Assembly (NCBI GenBank): GCA_030432635.1
Contig: JAUIMB010000004.1
Span: forward strand, 124,001 to 188,000
Length of the DNA: 64,000 bases
Reading direction: 5' to 3'
From: Bacteroidia bacterium
Lineage (GTDB): Bacteria > Bacteroidota > Bacteroidia > Flavobacteriales > Flavobacteriaceae
Shown: positions 1 to 8,487 of the stretch, in pieces
Numbering within the stretch: the stretch's first letter is position 1
Layout: each line of letters opens with the position of its first letter
The notes under the pieces: generated by a model
Told to the model about the DNA's origin: nothing
Databases searched by the model: none
Seen by the model: only the letters and a program-made list of their open reading frames with translations
Program-made: the position numbers and the translations under genes

Positions 1-2
1 TT

Positions 3-446
3 CACGACTTAGTACAAGATGCAGTAACCCATGTGCAGTTGATTGTTGAGGATAGAAAAGGCTATGTCAAAACGCATTTGGAAGCTGAGAAATCTTCGGT
101 TCTAGCAAACGATACACATTTTACAAATGTCATTGTCAACATTTTGGACAATGCCATAAAATATAGCAACGATGCACCTAAGATTGATGTTTATACTGAA
201 AATGTCGGTACCAATATACTGCTAAAGGTCACAGATCAAGGTAGTGGTATGTCAAAACAAGTTCAAAAGCGTGTGTTCGAAAAGTTTTATAGAGAACACA
301 CAGGAAATGTACATAATGTTAAAGGTCATGGTTTAGGTTTGGCCTATGTTAAACGAATAGTAGACGACCATCAAGGTCATATATCAGTAGAAAGTGAAAA
401 AGGGAAGGGTAGTACATTCACAATTAAACTACCCCTAATATCATAA
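3..446 (+). CDS. Sensor histidine kinase, C-terminal part (5' end outside window)
   Basis: This is the catalytic ATP-binding end of a histidine kinase that phosphorylates a response regulator. The reading frame is open to the window edge (it reads HDLVQDAVTHVQ before the first possible GTG start at 33), so the gene begins upstream. An N-box (NVIVNILDNAIKYS), a G1 box (DQGSGMS) and a G2 box (GHGLGLAYVK) are all present in the usual order. The stop lies 3 bp before the ATG of an OmpR-type regulator, so the two form a two-component operon. The sensory and dimerisation parts cannot be seen, so the signal is unknown. Confidence 0.93.
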   Translation, partial: HDLVQDAVTHVQLIVEDRKGYVKTHLEAEKSSVLANDTHFTNVIVNILDNAIKYSNDAPKIDVYTENVGTNILLKVTDQGSGMSKQVQKRVFEKFYREHTGNVHNVKGHGLGLAYVKRIVDDHQGHISVESEKGKGSTFTIKLPLIS

Positions 447-449
447 ATT

Positions 450-1160
450 ATGGAAGAGCAAAATAAAAAAATTCTTTTGGTTGAAGACGATCCTAACTTT
501 GGAACCGTATTAAAAGACTATCTTAACATGAATGACTATGAGGTCGTTCATGCCAAAAACGGAATGGAAGGTTTCGAAAAATTTAAAAAAGACGATTACG
601 ACCTGTGCATTCTGGATGTCATGATGCCATATAAGGATGGATTTACTCTAGCTAAGGAGATTAGGGAGAAAAATACCGATGTTCCTATTATATTCCTCAC
701 AGCAAAAGCCATGAAGGAAGACGTTTTAAAAGGGTATAAAGTCGGCGCAGACGATTACCTTAATAAGCCTTTTGATAGTGAAGTGCTCTTGATGAAGATC
801 AAGGCCATCATGCAGCGTAAGGCGACTGATACTATTGCTGATAGTAAGCAGTTTGAATTTAAGATCGGTAGATTTGACCTAAACTCTAAACTACGCTTTT
901 TAAAGTTCGATGGAAAAGATCCTATAAAACTATCGCCTAAGGAAAACGAATTGTTGCGTATGTTAGCGCTACATGAAAATGATTTGATGCCAAGGGAATT
1001 GGCGCTGACCAAAATATGGAGGGATGATAATTACTTTACGTCACGAAGTATGGATGTGTACATTGCAAAGTTGAGAAAATATTTAAAATTGGATCCGAAA
1101 GTCGAAATTTTGAACATTCATGGTGAAGGGTTCAGGCTCGTCGTGAATCAAGATGCTTGA
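450..1160 (+). CDS. OmpR/PhoB-family response regulator
   Basis: The protein (236 aa) has an N-terminal receiver domain, about residues 7-122, and a C-terminal winged-helix DNA-binding domain, about 135-232. The acidic pair D13/D14, phosphoacceptor D56 (in LDVMMP), T84 and K106 (in NKPF) are in place, so it should be phosphorylatable. The DNA-binding half carries the family pattern around RSMDVYIAKLRKYL and the final GEGFRL hairpin. It follows the histidine kinase by 3 bp and is presumably its cognate partner. It resembles the RprY-type regulators of Bacteroidetes, but the target genes are not evident. Confidence 0.95.
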   Translation: MEEQNKKILLVEDDPNFGTVLKDYLNMNDYEVVHAKNGMEGFEKFKKDDYDLCILDVMMPYKDGFTLAKEIREKNTDVPIIFLTAKAMKEDVLKGYKVGADDYLNKPFDSEVLLMKIKAIMQRKATDTIADSKQFEFKIGRFDLNSKLRFLKFDGKDPIKLSPKENELLRMLALHENDLMPRELALTKIWRDDNYFTSRSMDVYIAKLRKYLKLDPKVEILNIHGEGFRLVVNQDA

Positions 1161-1190
1161 TCTTTATCCAAAAACAACATACAGTCATAG

Positions 1191-1219
1191 TAGCCATTCT
1201 TATTTAGGATGGCTATTTT
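1191..1219. terminator. Hairpin between convergent response regulator and miaA
   Basis: TAGCCAT (1191-1197) pairs with ATGGCTA (1209-1215), followed by TTTT on the plus strand. It lies between two convergent genes and overlaps the miaA stop codon, so it could end transcripts from the plus-strand operon. The stem is short. Confidence 0.5.
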
Positions 1220-2129
1220 GTTTGATGGCTTTATGAATACGATTGATAATGGTATCAATATCAGTTTTGTAATCTATCCAAAGTGTGGTCTCATTTTTTT
1301 TGAACCAGGTCAGCTGTCGTTTTGCAAAGCGTCTGGTGTTCTTCTTTATTTCCGAAATGGCAAACTCTAAAGTCCACTCACCATCCAAAAACTTAAAAAG
1401 TTCTTTGTACCCAACGGTATTGAGTGCATTGAGATGTTGTTTAGACTTTAGGTTCTTAACTTCAGCCAATAAGCCATTGTCCATCATAATATCAACACGT
1501 GTATTGATACGATTGTAAATAATTTCCCTATCAGCAATCAGGCCAATAGTAATGGTGTTGAAGTGTCGAGTTTTTTTATTGTCTTTTTTGAGAAAGGACG
1601 AATATGGTTTTCCAGTGGATAAACAGACTTCCAAAGCACGGATAACACGTTTCGGATTATCGATGGCTATGCTCATGTAGGACTTTGGGTCTAAACCCTT
1701 AAGTTGGCGTTGTAATGATTCTAAACCCTCATTGAGTAATCTGTTGTTAAGCGATTGCCTAATTTCCAAATTGGCTTTTGGCAAGTTATCAAGACCTTTA
1801 GTGACTGCATCGACAAACAAACCAGAGCCTCCAACCATGATAACGATATCTTTGTTTTGGTGAAGTGCATTGATTTTTTCAATAGCATCACGTTCAAAAG
1901 TGCCAGCGTTATAGTCTTGTTCAATAGATAAATGCTGAATGAAATGATGTGAAGCAGCATCCAATTCAGAAGCAGAAGGTACAGCAGTTCCAATACTCAT
2001 TTCTTTGTAAAACTGCCTTGAGTCTGCCGAAATAATTTCTGTATTGAAATGTTGGGCTAACATAATCCCCAAAGCCGTTTTTCCAATAGCGGTTGGTCCA
2101 ACAATGGAAATCAGGATTTTACTTGTCAT
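1200..2129 (-). CDS. miaA: tRNA dimethylallyltransferase MiaA
   Basis: MiaA transfers a dimethylallyl group to the N6 amine of A37 in tRNAs reading codons that start with U. The protein (309 aa) has the usual length. It shows a P-loop GPTAIGKT at residues 11-18, the substrate motif DSRQ at 36-39, the GGSGLF loop near residue 100, and the basic tail pattern TRRFAKRQLTWF typical of the family. The ATG at 2129 overlaps the 3' end of the K+ channel gene by 11 bp, so the two are probably co-transcribed. The pairing with a channel looks like chance genome order and is not a known functional link. Confidence 0.96.
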   Translation of the reverse strand: MTSKILISIVGPTAIGKTALGIMLAQHFNTEIISADSRQFYKEMSIGTAVPSASELDAASHHFIQHLSIEQDYNAGTFERDAIEKINALHQNKDIVIMVGGSGLFVDAVTKGLDNLPKANLEIRQSLNNRLLNEGLESLQRQLKGLDPKSYMSIAIDNPKRVIRALEVCLSTGKPYSSFLKKDNKKTRHFNTITIGLIADREIIYNRINTRVDIMMDNGLLAEVKNLKSKQHLNALNTVGYKELFKFLDGEWTLEFAISEIKKNTRRFAKRQLTWFKKNETTLWIDYKTDIDTIINRIHKAIKQNSHPK

Positions 2130-3003
2130 AATTTAATTTGCAACCGCATTTAAAACAAAATTCGGCACCATCTTGATGCTTTTCAGCGAGACAGTTGACA
2201 CAACATTGTGTGTTGAGATGAAGATCTGCGAGGTGTTCTAATTCTTCATCTGTATATGTCTTTCCTTGCTTACCATCATCTGAAGCCTTAGTGTATTCGG
2301 CAGAGACAATGCCAGTAGGTACGGCTATAATACCATAACCCAAAATCATAATGATTGTTGCAATAAATTGTCCAACAGGAGTTTCTGGAGCAATATCGCC
2401 AAACCCAACAGTAGTTAGGGTCACAATACACCAATAAACACTTTTTGGGATATTGGTAAAACCGTGTTCCTCACCTTCGACCATATACATGATAGTTCCA
2501 AAAATAACCGAAGCTATGAGTACGGCAAATAAAAATACAGCAATCTTTGCGCGACTGGCTTTTATGGCAGTAGCCAATTGGTTTGATGCTCCAAGGTATC
2601 TGGCCAGTTTCAAAATTCTAAATACGCGCAGTAATCGCAAGGCACGTAAGGCGACCAGTGCATGTGTTCCAGCTAAAAACAGTGAGATGTATTTTGGAAT
2701 AGTGGACAGCAAATCGATAATACCGTAAAAACTGAGAATATATTTCATCGGTTTTTTTACGGAAATGATTCGGACTATATATTCTATGGAAAAGAGAATG
2801 GTAATGACCCATTCGGAAATATTCAGGAATGAATGGTACTTGTCATCAAAACTCTTGATACTTTCCAACATGACCAATATGATACTGGCAAGTATGGCAA
2901 TGAGCAGTATAACATCAAATAGTTTTCCGGCAGGTGTATCGGCTTCATAAATGATCTCATGAAGTTTCTCGCGCCAACCCATTTGTGACTTATTACTGTC
3001 CAT
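2119..3003 (-). CDS. Voltage-gated K+ channel-type ion transporter with C-terminal zinc ribbon
   Basis: This is a six-helix potassium channel subunit of the Kv type in the inner membrane. An arginine-rich S4-like helix (ALRALRLLRVFRILKLARYL) precedes the pore helix and the selectivity filter TLTTVGFGD. The cytosolic tail ends in a CVNC...CFKCGC cluster, which looks like a zinc ribbon. The frame is open upstream to 3078, but that start would overlap the previous gene by 53 bp and add residues unlike the family. I place the start at the ATG at 3003, giving 294 aa; ATG at 2982 is also possible. The gene overlaps miaA by 11 bp. Confidence 0.88.
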   Translation of the reverse strand: MDSNKSQMGWREKLHEIIYEADTPAGKLFDVILLIAILASIILVMLESIKSFDDKYHSFLNISEWVITILFSIEYIVRIISVKKPMKYILSFYGIIDLLSTIPKYISLFLAGTHALVALRALRLLRVFRILKLARYLGASNQLATAIKASRAKIAVFLFAVLIASVIFGTIMYMVEGEEHGFTNIPKSVYWCIVTLTTVGFGDIAPETPVGQFIATIIMILGYGIIAVPTGIVSAEYTKASDDGKQGKTYTDEELEHLADLHLNTQCCVNCLAEKHQDGAEFCFKCGCKLNYDK

Positions 3004-3025
3004 AGACTCAAATGTACTAAAAAGT

Positions 3026-4987
3026 TTATTGTTTTTTCTCCAAGACAATGAGAGAGTTTTTTTGGACATCGACAACATTTGCCATCAATTTTTTTAATCC
3101 GTCGTAGTAGTTAGAACCATAGACTGCCTCGTTAAAAATGAGCTTGAAATAGATGTTTATCAAATTGCCATCTTGTTGACAGGTCATGACCATTGAACCT
3201 TTGTTTGTGTCCAAATCAATCTTTTGCGCTTTTGGCAACTCCTTGATTTCATAGGTGTCATCTACCTTTAACTGAATTCTATAGGAAAAAGAGTCCTTAA
3301 ATCCAAAATCGATAGGATAACTGCGTTCTTGAAGTTTGAATGGATTTTTACTGAAGAACTTGAAAAGAAACGGATCGACGTATATTGTGTTGGCTACGGC
3401 ATCTGGAGTGATGTTTACCTGAAATTTCGAATTAAACTGTTCGCCAGTTTTTTCAGTATTGACAATTTCAAACGCTGAGATATCTACGCTAGAAAATGAA
3501 TTCGTAAATTCATCAATGGCAGTTGGATTATTGAGATATTTCTTTTTGTCGGAAAGCGCGTGATAACCTCTTGAACCATAGGAAACACTTCCTTTGATCT
3601 CTTGGTTTTCATCTAGTTCCAATTGATAACGATATTGCATGACACTATAATCATCGATGTTGAGGTCGTACCATTGACTTCCGTTGTCAAAATCCAGTAA
3701 TCGACCATATTGATTTAAGCATCTAAATGGAATTTGGCCAAAGGACAGGTAATCATCAGTGGCATCAAGCAAGTAGGTCTTGCCATCTATTTCAGCTTTA
3801 ACAATAAGGTAATTGAACTCTGAAATCACAGGATATATTTTGGTGATTAATCCGTTATTCCTTGTTGAAATTAATATAGGTTTAGCATCTATGCCATTAG
3901 CCACTAAAAGGTTGTGCAATATAGTGTTGATGTTGCCAACGCTTCCAGAGCCGGTTTTTATGGTTTCCTTAACCGAAACGTCATTGAGTACTCTATATTC
4001 TTCATTCCAGGCAAAATTCTCCTGTACATAGGAAAATATTCGTTTTGCTTTTGTGAGTTGGTCATTTTCGGTAACGATATCTTCACTTAGAAGTCCCTTA
4101 ACAGCATTGACTTTCTTGAGTTGTTTGCCAATGTCCATTTCTCTTTCGATTTCCTTATCAGTCGATTTCCAAGTTTTAGTGATATTGTCCTTAACACCAG
4201 TAAAACTTGTAAATGTGGCCAATTCGTATTCAATCCTCGCCAAATAATTTTGTCTCGTGGTCATATAATCTTCCTCTATAAAGGCAGGAATATCTTTCAT
4301 GACATATTTGTAAACCGCACAGTTTGCGCTGCCACCACCTGAAACATGAAGACAATATTTTTCGATGTCAGAAATATTTGTGGTGAGTTTCTGTCCTCCA
4401 ACCAACTTGATATTGTATTGCCAATTTCCTGGGATGCTAGCATTGTATTCGCTATAAAGCTTTGGGATGTCTTCTTGAAAATTCCATCCTTTATATTTAA
4501 AGAAGAAAGGTGAAATCAAGGAGTAACTGTAGTTGATGACTGAACCCTCTTGCACATTAGGAAATGCGACTTTTACAATCGTGTAATTATCGTTGTATTG
4601 TTCTTCATAAATCGCATCCTTATCCAGTTTGGTATTGACTATAGAGCCATTTTCGATATTGTATACGTTTGCTTTTATGTTTTCAACTTTCTCTTTCCGA
4701 CCTTCGTTGTTGTCATATAAATAGATCGAAAGTTCACCATGTTCAAAACCATTTCGATTGAGTATTTTGATTTTTCGATTGATTTCTGTGTGTAATTTGA
4801 AAGTTTCCTGATCGACATAACTCTTCCCAACCTCATAAATAACTAAGGCATTGGCTGTTGAGTCCTTGGCAAATGCTTTTTGATCCAAATCCCCTTTGGT
4901 CACTCCTAAACCCTCTGAATAAAAATCAGATTGCGCATGGGATATAGCGAACCCAATCAAGAAAAAGAAATAAATAAAATGCTTCAT
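3026..4987 (-). CDS. DUF3857/transglutaminase-like secreted protein
   Basis: The protein (653 aa) begins with a signal peptide ending near HAQ (about residue 19) and should be exported. The N-terminal half matches DUF3857 and the middle matches a transglutaminase-like fold. At about residues 344-370 the segment GSGSVGNINTILHNLLVANG aligns with the place where papain-like transglutaminases carry the catalytic cysteine, and none is present there. It is therefore probably a non-enzymatic or altered member, as seems common in this Bacteroidetes family. It lies 3 bp from the exonuclease/GIY-YIG gene, suggesting one transcript. The biological role is unknown. Confidence 0.85.
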   Translation of the reverse strand: MKHFIYFFFLIGFAISHAQSDFYSEGLGVTKGDLDQKAFAKDSTANALVIYEVGKSYVDQETFKLHTEINRKIKILNRNGFEHGELSIYLYDNNEGRKEKVENIKANVYNIENGSIVNTKLDKDAIYEEQYNDNYTIVKVAFPNVQEGSVINYSYSLISPFFFKYKGWNFQEDIPKLYSEYNASIPGNWQYNIKLVGGQKLTTNISDIEKYCLHVSGGGSANCAVYKYVMKDIPAFIEEDYMTTRQNYLARIEYELATFTSFTGVKDNITKTWKSTDKEIEREMDIGKQLKKVNAVKGLLSEDIVTENDQLTKAKRIFSYVQENFAWNEEYRVLNDVSVKETIKTGSGSVGNINTILHNLLVANGIDAKPILISTRNNGLITKIYPVISEFNYLIVKAEIDGKTYLLDATDDYLSFGQIPFRCLNQYGRLLDFDNGSQWYDLNIDDYSVMQYRYQLELDENQEIKGSVSYGSRGYHALSDKKKYLNNPTAIDEFTNSFSSVDISAFEIVNTEKTGEQFNSKFQVNITPDAVANTIYVDPFLFKFFSKNPFKLQERSYPIDFGFKDSFSYRIQLKVDDTYEIKELPKAQKIDLDTNKGSMVMTCQQDGNLINIYFKLIFNEAVYGSNYYDGLKKLMANVVDVQKNSLIVLEKKQ

Positions 4988-4990
4988 GAT

Positions 4991-6355
4991 TTATAGTGAA
5001 ATTGTTTTTAGGCGTTTATTCCGCCTTAAGTAACTTTGAATGATGTGCTGCGTGTCTCTGTTGTTGTTCATGGGAGTAATGATGGATTCAAGAACTTCAG
5101 TATTTGTAATTTGATAATTTAGGTCAAAAAAACCTATACCTTTGAAGATCCCGTTTTTGATGTAAATGACACTGCGCTCATCAAAGTCTCTACCCTTGTC
5201 TATGATAAGCATGTCCTTGTTTTCATAGCTATACTTTTCAATCAGTTGATTGACGCGTTGGTTGTAGGTTTCAGGCGGTTCTTCGTTTACACAAGCACCT
5301 TGACATTCCTTAATGGTATAATTGAAGCACGCATGTTCTGAAGGATAGAGTCCAGTAAGTTTTTGGCAAAGGTTGTAGTCCTCAACAACTTTAAACAAAA
5401 AACTCTTAGCGCTTTGTCTGTTTGAGAATGTTGTGATGGGTTTTTTGTCGCCAACAGCTTTATCTATTTTTAAAACAACATATCCATCTTCATTGGTGTG
5501 ACTGTAGAGTGCTTGAGTGAAGATGTTTCGTCGTAAAGCCCTGTTGAATAATGGTTTGTTTCGTTTTATCTCTTCACTTTCTTTAAGTAATGCTACAAGT
5601 TCACTTCCTGTTTTTTCATAAGTAACTGAAGCAATTTGAAGTTGGATTTTTTTAGATTTCGTATTTGTTTCGGTTAGGTGTTGATTGATGCGATGTTTGA
5701 TGTTTTTACTTTTGCCAATGTAAATTATTCTACCAGATTCATCATGAATATAATAGACTCCAGTTTCAGGAGGAAGCGCTTCAATAATGGCTTTATGGTT
5801 TGGGTTGAGCCTGCGTTCAGTAACTGCTTTTTTAACACTGTTTTTTATGATGTACTTGTCTAAATCTTTTGACAGTAACATCTTAAATAATTTTACAGTA
5901 GCCATAGCATCACCATTGGCACGATGTCTATCACTCACAGGAATTCCTAAGGATCGTGTTAGTTTTCCTAGACTATAGGATGGTTGGTCTGGAATGAGTT
6001 GTTTTGATAATTCAACAGTGCATAAGGTTTTTCTTTTAAACCCAAAACCAAGTCGTTTAAACTCTGTTCTTAAAATACGGTAATCAAAATCTGAATTGTG
6101 GGCTACAATGATGCAATCTTCAGTAATTTCAACAATACGCTTTGCAACTTCGTAAAACTTAGGAGCTGTTTTGAGCATACCATTGTTTATTCCTGTAAGA
6201 TTAACCACAAAGGGTTGAATTTCACGTTCAGGATTTACTAGGCTGATAAACTTGTCAACCACTTTGTGTCCATCAAACCTATAAATGGCGATTTCTGTAA
6301 TGCCTTCTTCGTTGTACTTTCCACCAGTGGTTTCTATGTCTAAAACAGCGTAAAT
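4991..6355 (-). CDS. DnaQ-like 3'-5' exonuclease fused to GIY-YIG (UvrC-N-like) domain; probable ATT start
   Basis: The N-terminal part is a DEDD-type exonuclease resembling the epsilon subunit of DNA polymerase III. It is followed at about residues 195-275 by a GIY-YIG nuclease domain (GVYYIHD...IIYIGKSKNIKHRI) like that of UvrC. The first conventional start, GTG at 6262, would delete the essential exonuclease motif I. In-frame codons upstream read Y-A-V-L-D-I-E-T-T-G-G and are preceded by ATT at 6355, with CAT and then a TAA stop at 6361 just before it. I therefore start at ATT 6355, giving 454 aa. Either ATT is a true rare initiation codon or the assembly has a base error. The domain fusion suggests a DNA repair nuclease; the exact substrate is not known. 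Confidence 0.85.
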   Translation of the reverse strand: MYAVLDIETTGGKYNEEGITEIAIYRFDGHKVVDKFISLVNPEREIQPFVVNLTGINNGMLKTAPKFYEVAKRIVEITEDCIIVAHNSDFDYRILRTEFKRLGFGFKRKTLCTVELSKQLIPDQPSYSLGKLTRSLGIPVSDRHRANGDAMATVKLFKMLLSKDLDKYIIKNSVKKAVTERRLNPNHKAIIEALPPETGVYYIHDESGRIIYIGKSKNIKHRINQHLTETNTKSKKIQLQIASVTYEKTGSELVALLKESEEIKRNKPLFNRALRRNIFTQALYSHTNEDGYVVLKIDKAVGDKKPITTFSNRQSAKSFLFKVVEDYNLCQKLTGLYPSEHACFNYTIKECQGACVNEEPPETYNQRVNQLIEKYSYENKDMLIIDKGRDFDERSVIYIKNGIFKGIGFFDLNYQITNTEVLESIITPMNNNRDTQHIIQSYLRRNKRLKTISL

Positions 6356-6427
6356 ATGTTATAAGTTTAAATTAATTACTAGTTCTTATTTGATCAATGT
6401 GGCATTTTGCCCGTTAGCAATTTAAAA

Positions 6428-6497
6428 TTATCAATTATCAATTATCAATTATCAATTGTCCATTGTCCATTGTCCATTGTCCGTTGTCCGTTGCCTA
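6428..6497. repeat. Ten tandem 7-bp units grading from TTATCAA to TTGTCCG
   Basis: Four TTATCAA units, three TTGTCCA, two TTGTCCG and one TTGCCTA run without interruption and end exactly at the stop codon of the YggS-family gene (6498). The array lies in the gap between the exonuclease start and that stop codon. Neighbouring units are identical and the sequence changes stepwise along the array, which fits slippage plus local spread of point changes. Confidence 0.9.
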
Positions 6498-7163
6498 TCA
6501 ATAATTACGTGTTCCAAATATACTACTTCCAACTCTAATCATTGTGCTGCCACAATCGATTGCCAATTGATAATCACCACTCATTCCCATGGATACGGTT
6601 TGCAGTTGGCAATTTTTAGTTTGAAGCGTTTTAAGTTCATCAAAAACGCTTTTTAATTGATTGAATTCGCGTTTTATTTGATTGGTGTCATCAGTAAATG
6701 TAGCCATTCCCATAACTCCAGTAACACAAATATGTTTTAACTCCTTGAGTGCTTCCGATTGCAATATGTGCTTGGTATCGTTAACTGACATCCCAAATTT
6801 GCTGTCTTCATCAGCTATTTTGATTTGAAGCAAACAGTTGATGATACGATCATGTTTTTTGGCTTGCTTATTGATTTCCTTCAGCAGTTTAAAACTATCA
6901 ACACCATGAATTAAACTCACAAATTCAGCCATATATTTAACCTTGTTGCGCTGTACATGACCAATCATATGCCATTGTATATCTTTTGGCATTTGATTGT
7001 GTTTATCGACCATTTCCTGAATTTTATTCTCACCGAAAATACGTTGTCCTGCATTATAGGCTTCCATTATGTCACCAACTGGTTTAGTTTTGGACACAGC
7101 CACAAGGGTAACGTGTTTGGGAATGTTGGATAGGATTAGTTCTAGATTTTGTGCAATGCTCAT
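6498..7163 (-). CDS. YggS-family pyridoxal phosphate homeostasis protein
   Basis: This is a single-domain PLP-binding protein (221 aa) of the YggS/PROSC family, which buffers free PLP and has no confirmed enzymatic reaction. K25 in VAVSKTKP is the expected Schiff-base lysine. The family signatures FGENKIQEM, WHMIGHVQRNK and the late SMGMSGDY(Q)LAI phosphate-binding region are all present. It starts 3 bp after the DUF1015 gene and is probably co-transcribed with it. A tandem heptamer array abuts its stop codon. Confidence 0.95.
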   Translation of the reverse strand: MSIAQNLELILSNIPKHVTLVAVSKTKPVGDIMEAYNAGQRIFGENKIQEMVDKHNQMPKDIQWHMIGHVQRNKVKYMAEFVSLIHGVDSFKLLKEINKQAKKHDRIINCLLQIKIADEDSKFGMSVNDTKHILQSEALKELKHICVTGVMGMATFTDDTNQIKREFNQLKSVFDELKTLQTKNCQLQTVSMGMSGDYQLAIDCGSTMIRVGSSIFGTRNY

Positions 7164-7166
7164 ATA

Positions 7167-8405
7167 TTAAAACTCATAAATGGTGATGCCACTTCTTAAC
7201 TTCGGAAGGATATAAGTGCTTTTCGGAGGCATTTTTAAACCTTCATTGGCAATTTCCTTTAATTGGTCTACATTGGAAGGGCACATTCCGAAACCAACAA
7301 CAAAATCACCACTGTCCACACAGCTTTTGATTGTAATCATTTCATGTTGTCCGTTGACATATTCTATACGATTGTCATTCCGAAGATCATCGATACCCAA
7401 AATGGGTTGAAGTACAGTCTTGTACAATAATTGTGCATCAAGTTTGTCGAGAGCATTTTCAAATGTGTAATTGGTTTTTCTCAGGTATAAGGAATAAAAT
7501 TCGCCATCCAAATACATACTGAAATGATGCGGTTTTGAAGGATTGTATGGCATCATTCCGCGATTTTCAATACGGTAAAGCGCATCAAGTTTAATTAAAA
7601 ACTCCTCTTTGGTGAGTCCGTTTAAGTCTCTTACCAAACGGTTAAATTCATGAATGATCAGGTCGGATTCAGGAATCAAATACGACATGAAAAAATTATA
7701 GGACTCATGTCCATTATGGCTAGGATTGTTGTTCTTTTCATCTTTAAACAATAAATAGGAAGAAGCCGATCTATGATGGCCATCGGCAATATAAATCTTA
7801 TTCATTTGTTCAAATTCATTTTGAATTGCGGAAATGGTTGCCTCGTTGTCGATTTTCCATAAGTAATGCGTATCGCGATAAGTCATTGTAAACTCAAATT
7901 CGGCATGGCCTTTTTGGGTTTCCGCAATAATCTTCGCAATAGTGTCATTGTCAGGATAAGTCAAAAGTACTGGCTCTGCATTAAAACCAACCGTCTTTAA
8001 ATAGGTTTTAAAGGTTTGTTCCCTTTTTGCCAAGGTGTCTTCATGCTTTTTTATGATGTTTTGTTCATAATCCTCAGCACTGGAAGCAGCTATAATTCCG
8101 TTAAATTCCTGTCTGTAACGATTGACAATCTTGTAAACATAGAACGAAGGTTTGTCATCTTGAATAAAAACACCATCTTCCTTAAACTCCAAATATCTGT
8201 TTTTAACCAGTTTATAACGTTCTTCTCCAGTAATAACCTGATCGTACTTATAACCAGGATTAACAATGTGTAAAAAACTATACGGATTATAGTCCATACG
8301 TGATTCACGTTCATCAACAGTGTAACTTTGGTATGGACGAGAAGCCACCAAACCCACAATTGCTCGGGTTGGTCTTACCGCTCTAAAAGGAATTACTTTC
8401 GCCAA
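7167..8405 (-). CDS. DUF1015 family protein
   Basis: The protein (412 aa) has the conserved N-terminal PFRAVRPT and the PYQSYTVDER/NPYSFLHIVNPG region of DUF1015 proteins (COG4198). Further on it has the ADGHHRSAS motif that marks the family. Several DUF1015 genes in other bacteria sit next to serine biosynthesis genes; here it is 3 bp upstream of the YggS-family gene instead. No signal peptide or membrane segment is seen, so it should be cytoplasmic. The biochemical function is unknown. Confidence 0.92.
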   Translation of the reverse strand: MAKVIPFRAVRPTRAIVGLVASRPYQSYTVDERESRMDYNPYSFLHIVNPGYKYDQVITGEERYKLVKNRYLEFKEDGVFIQDDKPSFYVYKIVNRYRQEFNGIIAASSAEDYEQNIIKKHEDTLAKREQTFKTYLKTVGFNAEPVLLTYPDNDTIAKIIAETQKGHAEFEFTMTYRDTHYLWKIDNEATISAIQNEFEQMNKIYIADGHHRSASSYLLFKDEKNNNPSHNGHESYNFFMSYLIPESDLIIHEFNRLVRDLNGLTKEEFLIKLDALYRIENRGMMPYNPSKPHHFSMYLDGEFYSLYLRKTNYTFENALDKLDAQLLYKTVLQPILGIDDLRNDNRIEYVNGQHEMITIKSCVDSGDFVVGFGMCPSNVDQLKEIANEGLKMPPKSTYILPKLRSGITIYEF

Positions 8406-8487
8406 ATTTTAGTGTTTTAGTACAAATCTTGAATTAAATCATAGCGATGACAAATCACGATATCGTTATGCACTTTTTATTTTACAT

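Noticed and set aside
3004-3078. A longer start for the K+ channel at 3078.
   Set aside because: It would overlap the upstream gene's coding end by 53 bp and add residues outside the family.
6428-6497. Short tandem units as a CRISPR or origin iteron array.
   Set aside because: The units are 7 bp without spacers, and no cas, replication or DnaA-box features are near.
6456-6656. A 66-codon plus-strand open frame over the heptamer array.
   Set aside because: Its N-terminal part is merely the translated repeat and the rest is antisense to the YggS-family gene.
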